This document shows, one piece after another, positions 59,889 through 64,000 of a stretch of 64,000 bases of DNA. The stretch spans positions 4,558,739 to 4,622,738 of the forward strand of contig NZ_CP070973.1 in assembly GCF_017086405.1 (NCBI RefSeq), given 5' to 3'. The DNA comes from Mycobacterium gordonae. GTDB lineage: Bacteria > Actinomycetota > Actinomycetes > Mycobacteriales > Mycobacteriaceae. Every line of letters begins with the position of its first letter. The stretch's first letter is position 1. The position numbers and the translations under genes are program-made. The notes beneath the pieces are model-generated. The model had not been told where the DNA came from and ran no database searches. It was given only the letters and a program-made list of their open reading frames with translations.

Positions 59889-62170
59889 ACGCTGGTCCCC
59901 CTTTCTTGTCGCTGTGCCGCAATCACGGCCTGACCCAACGCGAGACCACCGTCGTTGCACGGCAGCACCGCATGCGTCAGCACTTCAAATCCCATGTCCG
60001 TCAATTTGTTGCGCAATCCTTCACGCAGTAACCGGTTGACGAAGACACCACCGGTCAGCCCGACGGTGCCGATCCCCGCCGCCGCCTGGCCAACCGCCTG
60101 CACCGTCGCAGCGATCACCGCGGCATGAAATCCCGCCGCCAGATCGGCTGCCGGAGTCCCCCTGCGTAACCCGCGCACCAATCCGACGATCAGCGGAACC
60201 GGGTCCAGAACCCCTGTGGCCACGGCGAACTCCAGTGGCACCGCACGGCCCCGGCGGGCCAGGTGCTCGAGTTCCACCGCCGCCTGTCCCTCGTAGGTGA
60301 CGTCCTGACAGACGCCGAGCAGGCTGGCCACCGCGTCGAACAAGCGGCCCATACTGCTGGTGGCCACACAGCCGATGCCGCGCGGTATCTGCTGGCCCAG
60401 CACATAGCGCTCCTGATCGCTCAAGCCGTCGACCGCCGCAATGCCTGGCGCCCAGTCGATCCGAGCCCGGTGCAACAGATCCAGCGCGATCCGGCCGGGC
60501 CGGCGCACTGCCCCGTCACCCCCGGGTAGAGCGAACGGCTTGACGTGGCCCACCCGGGTGAACGACGCGGGATCGGTGACCATCAGAAATTCGCCACCCC
60601 AGATGGATCCGTCGGTGCCGTAACCGGTGCCGTCGAATGCCACGGCAAGCATCGGCGTTCCGAGCCGTCCGTGCTCGGCGAGCAGCGACACCGCGTGAGC
60701 GTGGTGGTGTTGGATCTGCAGTATCGGCCGGCCCTGCCTGCGCGCCCACGTGGTGGTCGCATAGTTCGGATGCAGGTCGCAGGCGATCAAGCCCGGACAA
60801 CTGTCGGTCATGAACGCCAGATGGTCCAATGCGGATTCGAAGCAGGTTTGGGTGCGCGGGTCGGCCATGTCGCCCAGATGCGACGACATGTGTGCATGCC
60901 CGTCGGGAGACATCAGACAGAAGGTGGTCTTGAGATCGCCGCCGGTGGCAAGGATCGGCGTCCGCGTCGTCGTCACGGGTACCGAGACGGGCAGGGGCGC
61001 ATAGCCGCGCGAGCGCCGGATGGGCACCACACCACCGTCGGCGTCGACCGCGAGAACCGAGTCCTCGCACGGCACGTGGATCGGCCGGTCATGAGTCAGC
61101 ACCGCATCAGCCAGGCCGTCGATCCAGTTCAAATCGGCATCGCGGAAGACGATCGGTGACCCGCCGCTATTGGCCGAGGTCAACACCAGCGGCACCGGAC
61201 CCAGCCGATCGAACAGCAGGTGGTGCAGCGGCGAGTACGCCAACATCACCCCGATTTCGGACAAGCCCGGGGCCACCGCTGCCTGCACCGAACCGTCCCG
61301 CCCGGGCAACAGCACAATCGGCGCAGCCGGCGACCTCAGCAGGTTGGCCGCCGCCCGGTCGACCCGGCAGATGGATTCAGCCGCACCGACATTAGCCGCC
61401 ATGACGGCAAATGGCTTGGCGGGCCTAGTTTTCCGTCGCCGCAACTCGGAGACCGCGGCAGCATTGTCGGCGCGACATGCCAGGTGAAAACCGCCGATTC
61501 CCTTGACCGCGACGATAAGTCCGTCATCGATGGCGGCAACGGCCGCACCCAGCGGGTCGCCGCCGGCGCCGGGGCCGTGCCAGGCCAGGGTCGGCCCACA
61601 GTCCGGGCAGGCGATGGTCTGGGCATGGAAGCGGCGGTCAAGCGGGTTGCGGTACTCGGCTTCGCACCGAGCACACATCGGGAACTGCGCCATCGTGGTC
61701 GCCGGCCGGTCGTAGGGCAGATCGGTGATGACCGTATAACGCGGGCCGCAGTTGGTGCAGGTGATGAAGGGGTGCCCGTAGCGGCGGTCGTCGGGATCGC
61801 GCAGTTCCCGCAGACAGTCGTCGCAGATGGCGATGTCGGGCGGCACCAGGGTGCGGCGGTCGTCGCCACTGCGGCTGCCGACGATGCGGAAACCGGAGTC
61901 GCCGATCGGCGCCACCGGGGTGGTCCGGATCGAATCGATCCGGGCCATCGGCGGATGATCGGTGGCGATGGCCCGGGCCGCAGCATCGACCGCCTCAACC
62001 GGCCCCTCCAGCTCGCAGTGCACCGCTCCGGAGTCGTTGTAGACACAGCCGGAGAGCCCGTGCCGCGCTGCGATACGCGCAACCGCGGGACGGAATCCGA
62101 CGCCCTGGACCACTCCCGCGATGTCGAGTCGCAGCCGCACGCTCGTCAACGTGTCACTTGGACTGCCCAC
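59861..62170 (-). CDS. hypF: Carbamoyltransferase HypF
   Basis: 769 aa from GTG 62170, with AGGAGG just upstream. Domains in order: acylphosphatase (residues 8-~95, GVVQGVGFRP), two zinc-finger sites (CDDCLREL with CTNCGP; CARCEAEY with CPDCGP), a YrdC domain and a Kae1-like domain with HHHAHAVSLLAEHG and VAFDGTGYGTDGSIWGGEFL. It transfers carbamoyl from carbamoyl phosphate to HypE. Head of the hypFCDE operon, divergent from hypAB across 176 bp that form the shared promoter region. Confidence 0.95.
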   Translation of the reverse strand: MGSPSDTLTSVRLRLDIAGVVQGVGFRPAVARIAARHGLSGCVYNDSGAVHCELEGPVEAVDAAARAIATDHPPMARIDSIRTTPVAPIGDSGFRIVGSRSGDDRRTLVPPDIAICDDCLRELRDPDDRRYGHPFITCTNCGPRYTVITDLPYDRPATTMAQFPMCARCEAEYRNPLDRRFHAQTIACPDCGPTLAWHGPGAGGDPLGAAVAAIDDGLIVAVKGIGGFHLACRADNAAAVSELRRRKTRPAKPFAVMAANVGAAESICRVDRAAANLLRSPAAPIVLLPGRDGSVQAAVAPGLSEIGVMLAYSPLHHLLFDRLGPVPLVLTSANSGGSPIVFRDADLNWIDGLADAVLTHDRPIHVPCEDSVLAVDADGGVVPIRRSRGYAPLPVSVPVTTTRTPILATGGDLKTTFCLMSPDGHAHMSSHLGDMADPRTQTCFESALDHLAFMTDSCPGLIACDLHPNYATTTWARRQGRPILQIQHHHAHAVSLLAEHGRLGTPMLAVAFDGTGYGTDGSIWGGEFLMVTDPASFTRVGHVKPFALPGGDGAVRRPGRIALDLLHRARIDWAPGIAAVDGLSDQERYVLGQQIPRGIGCVATSSMGRLFDAVASLLGVCQDVTYEGQAAVELEHLARRGRAVPLEFAVATGVLDPVPLIVGLVRGLRRGTPAADLAAGFHAAVIAATVQAVGQAAAGIGTVGLTGGVFVNRLLREGLRNKLTDMGFEVLTHAVLPCNDGGLALGQAVIAAQRQERGTSVCVSEFPAR

Positions 62171-62346
62171 CCCAACCTCCTGAGCAGCGATGGACCCCCG
62201 GGCCCGCAGGGCTGGCGGCACGGGCGGTCTCGCTCAGGGTAGACCTGGACAAATATGCCGACAATCACAATTTCGCACACAAAGTCTGCGTTTTTCCGCA
62301 CTCAATCTTCGCGACACCGATAACTCTGAGAGGGCAGCATGGTGTA

Positions 62347-62688
62347 ATGCACGAGTTGTCGCTCTGCCATGCCATCGCGGGCGTGGTGAAGCCACACGCG
62401 GCAGGCCGTCACGTCGACGTGGTCCGGGTCCAGGTTGGCGCGCTGCGCCAGGTGGTACCCGAGTCGCTGGAATTCTGCTGGTCGCTGGTGTGTCAGCACC
62501 TCGATGAGACGATGATGGACACCGCCCTGGAACTCGAATTCGTCGCCGCCGAGGTGGACTGCCGTGGCTGCGGCCAACGGTCGCAGATCGAGTCGCGGTG
62601 GTCGGTGTGCTGCCCGCAGTGCGAGAGTGCCGACGTCGAGGTAGTCCGCGGCAACGAATTCCTGGTCACCTCGGTTCAGGTGTCATGA
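62347..62688 (+). CDS. hypA: Nickel-insertion protein HypA
   Basis: 113 aa from ATG 62347. MHELSLCHAI gives the nickel-binding N terminus (His2), and the zinc site is formed by CRGC and CCPQC (about residues 73-92). It delivers nickel with HypB to the hydrogenase large subunit. hypB starts 12 bp after the stop. Confidence 0.94.
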   Translation: MHELSLCHAIAGVVKPHAAGRHVDVVRVQVGALRQVVPESLEFCWSLVCQHLDETMMDTALELEFVAAEVDCRGCGQRSQIESRWSVCCPQCESADVEVVRGNEFLVTSVQVS

Positions 62689-62700
62689 AAGGTCAGGCGA

Positions 62701-63501
62701 ATGGGTAGATTCCACCGGCACGACGACGGCACGGTGCACAGCCACGAACACCACGACCACGACCACGACCACGGTGATCACAGCCACGGTGACCACGGTG
62801 ACCACAGTGGCTATGCGACCGGTTCGCAACGCATCGAGGTGCTGGAGTCGATCTTCGCCGAAAACGATTCCCGCGCAGACATCAACCGCGCGGCATTCGA
62901 GAGCAACGGCATCCGCGCCCTGAACCTGATGAGCTCACCGGGCTCCGGCAAGACCACCGTGCTGGCCGCCACCCTCGACGAAATGACCGGCGACCTGGCC
63001 GTGGGAGTGATCGAGGGAGATATCGCCACCGATCTCGATGCCGCCAAACTGGGCGGACGCGGCGCCCAGGTGTCGCTGCTCAACACCAACAACGGGTTCG
63101 GCGGCGAGTGCCATCTGGACGCCCCGATGGTCAATCGCGCCTTGCAGGGACTCGACCTGCCGCAACTGGATCTGGTGATCATCGAAAACGTCGGTAACCT
63201 GGTCTGCCCCGCCGAATTCGACGTCGGCGAACACGCCAAGGCGATGGTGTACTCGGTTACCGAGGGCGAGGACAAGCCGCTGAAATACCCGGTCATGTTC
63301 CGGTCGGTCGACGTCGTGCTGCTCAACAAGATCGACCTGGTCCCGCATCTGGACGCCAACGTCGAGACCTATATAGACCATGTTCGCCAGGTGAATTCGA
63401 CCGCGACGATTCTGCCGGTGAGCGCGCGTACGGGCGAAGGCATGACAGCGTGGTTCGACTGGTTGCGGCAATTCGCCGGGTTGTCGGCACGGCGGCGCTA
63501 A
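62701..63501 (+). CDS. hypB: GTPase HypB with His-rich nickel-storage segment
   Basis: 266 aa. Residues 4-40 are a run of His, Asp and Gly (HDHDHDHGDHSHGDHGDH within it) that binds spare nickel. P-loop MSSPGSGKTT (about residue 78), VIEGDIATDLDA, GGECHLDAPM with the metal-binding Cys-His, and NKIDLVPH (guanine recognition). It powers nickel transfer from HypA to the large subunit. Confidence 0.95.
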   Translation: MGRFHRHDDGTVHSHEHHDHDHDHGDHSHGDHGDHSGYATGSQRIEVLESIFAENDSRADINRAAFESNGIRALNLMSSPGSGKTTVLAATLDEMTGDLAVGVIEGDIATDLDAAKLGGRGAQVSLLNTNNGFGGECHLDAPMVNRALQGLDLPQLDLVIIENVGNLVCPAEFDVGEHAKAMVYSVTEGEDKPLKYPVMFRSVDVVLLNKIDLVPHLDANVETYIDHVRQVNSTATILPVSARTGEGMTAWFDWLRQFAGLSARRR

Positions 63502-63910
63502 CCGACGGTCCGCAGCCGTGTGAGATTGCCGACGGCGACGTTGTCCCGCACGATCGGCTCGAATAGTCGCCAGTTTCGCCTGCAAGCAACCAAAGCCGTT
63601 CATTTGCAGCATATTTGCCGAACCACCGCTGCTCGGTGTGTTCGCGACAGTCCACGAAAAGGTGCACCAAAAGAGGTATAACGCCCACGGCTGACGTGGC
63701 GGGCCGTCGCGAATATGCGTAGATTGTCTATAGGTTGAGATCCCAGCCTTTCGTCGATATTGCGCGGATTGAGTTTCGCGGATGCGGGCATCCGCTTGAA
63801 TTCTTTTCCGCCGACAGAAGCGACGCCCCGTTCGGGGCCGCAGGAGAATCTGTGCTTGAGCGTCGGTCCCCTGCCGAGCAGGTGGTATCCAGAACCGATT
63901 CGGCAGCGTT
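63502..63910. other. Gene-free region with a terminator-like hairpin
   Basis: No convincing gene lies between hypB and 63910. A perfect 7-bp stem with a 4-base loop (63778-63795, arms GCGGATG and CATCCGC) is followed by a T-rich stretch, as in an intrinsic terminator or attenuator before the next gene. The region is less GC-rich than its surroundings. A short GTG frame of 20 codons (63852-63914) could be a leader peptide. Confidence 0.4.
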
Positions 63911-64000
63911 GTGAGCAGCGGCCAGCGGCGTCTCGCGCTATCGAATCCCGACGGTCAGGCGGTACCCGACCTGCTCCCGGCCGGCACCCCCGTCGACCTG
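63911..64000 (+). CDS. Possible CDS start, cut by window edge
   Basis: A frame open to the window end from GTG 63911 reads VSSGQRRLALSNPDGQAVPD, continuing LLPAGTPVDL. Codon choice suits a mycobacterial gene. Only 30 residues are visible and no family is recognised. Its position after hypB may make it another hydrogenase accessory gene. Confidence 0.35.
   Translation, partial: MSSGQRRLALSNPDGQAVPDLLPAGTPVDL

Noticed and set aside
63600..63791. A 63-codon minus-strand frame after hypB
   Set aside because: Composition is not convincing, no ribosome-binding site is visible and it crosses the hairpin region.

Overview
The window comes from a high-GC actinobacterium of the genus Mycobacterium. 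Three PE_PGRS genes, a REP13E12-type HNH pair, a UsfY-like gene behind a SigF-type promoter and the adjacent aldo/keto reductase and htpG genes (the Rv2298-Rv2299c order of M. tuberculosis) all point there. PE_PGRS genes suggest a slow-growing species. The right half encodes a hydrogen-oxidising, CO2-fixing lithoautotrophic island that tubercle bacilli lack.

Left part (1-15.7 kb): catabolic and lipid genes. These are a Baeyer-Villiger-type monooxygenase (cut by the window edge), an HsaA-like flavin hydroxylase, an IclR regulator overlapping an esterase, an operon of enoyl-CoA hydratase plus two acyl-CoA dehydrogenase subunits, several SDRs and a thioesterase. The divergent steroid-ring genes kshA and kstD are both decayed by large internal deletions, and a metallo-beta-lactamase-fold gene nearby has suffered the same kind of loss. 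From 15.7 to 25.7 kb there are three PE_PGRS genes, an AT-rich intergenic island, an aldo/keto reductase and htpG. From 25.8 to 29 kb there are an O-methyltransferase with a divergent TetR, a HAD phosphatase and a lone receiver protein.

Calvin-cycle genes lie in three blocks. Block 1 is cbbF-cbbP (29.1-31.1 kb), cut off from the rest by an IS630 remnant whose end supplies the cbbP stop codon, and by the second HNH gene. Block 2 is cbbL-cbbS-cbbX-cbbR (50.8-46.9 kb, minus) with divergent class I aldolase; three perfect 55-bp repeats separate cbbL from cbbS. Block 3 is rpe-tkt-cbbY (54.0-57.4 kb, plus), next to a NarL-type regulator and sensor kinase.

The hydrogenase operon (45.4-33.3 kb, minus) starts with hucM-hucS-hucL, a group 2a [NiFe] hydrogenase of the high-affinity Huc type. 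It continues through a large-subunit protease with an extra C-terminal domain, a 94-aa protein, a TPR-like protein, a NifU-Rieske fusion, an NHL protein with a frameshift and a 277-aa protein. It ends in a paralogous complex I segment: a nuoK tail, nuoL and nuoM. hypFCDE and the divergent hypAB (57.4-63.5 kb) complete nickel-site maturation.

Together the genes would let electrons from H2 enter the respiratory chain through the hydrogenase and menaquinone, while RuBisCO, phosphoribulokinase and dedicated class I enzymes fix CO2. The least expected feature is the nuoK'LM proton-pump module at the end of the hydrogenase operon. Coordinates of starts were chosen by ribosome-binding sites and operon overlaps; functions rest on motif recognition by eye, with no database search.
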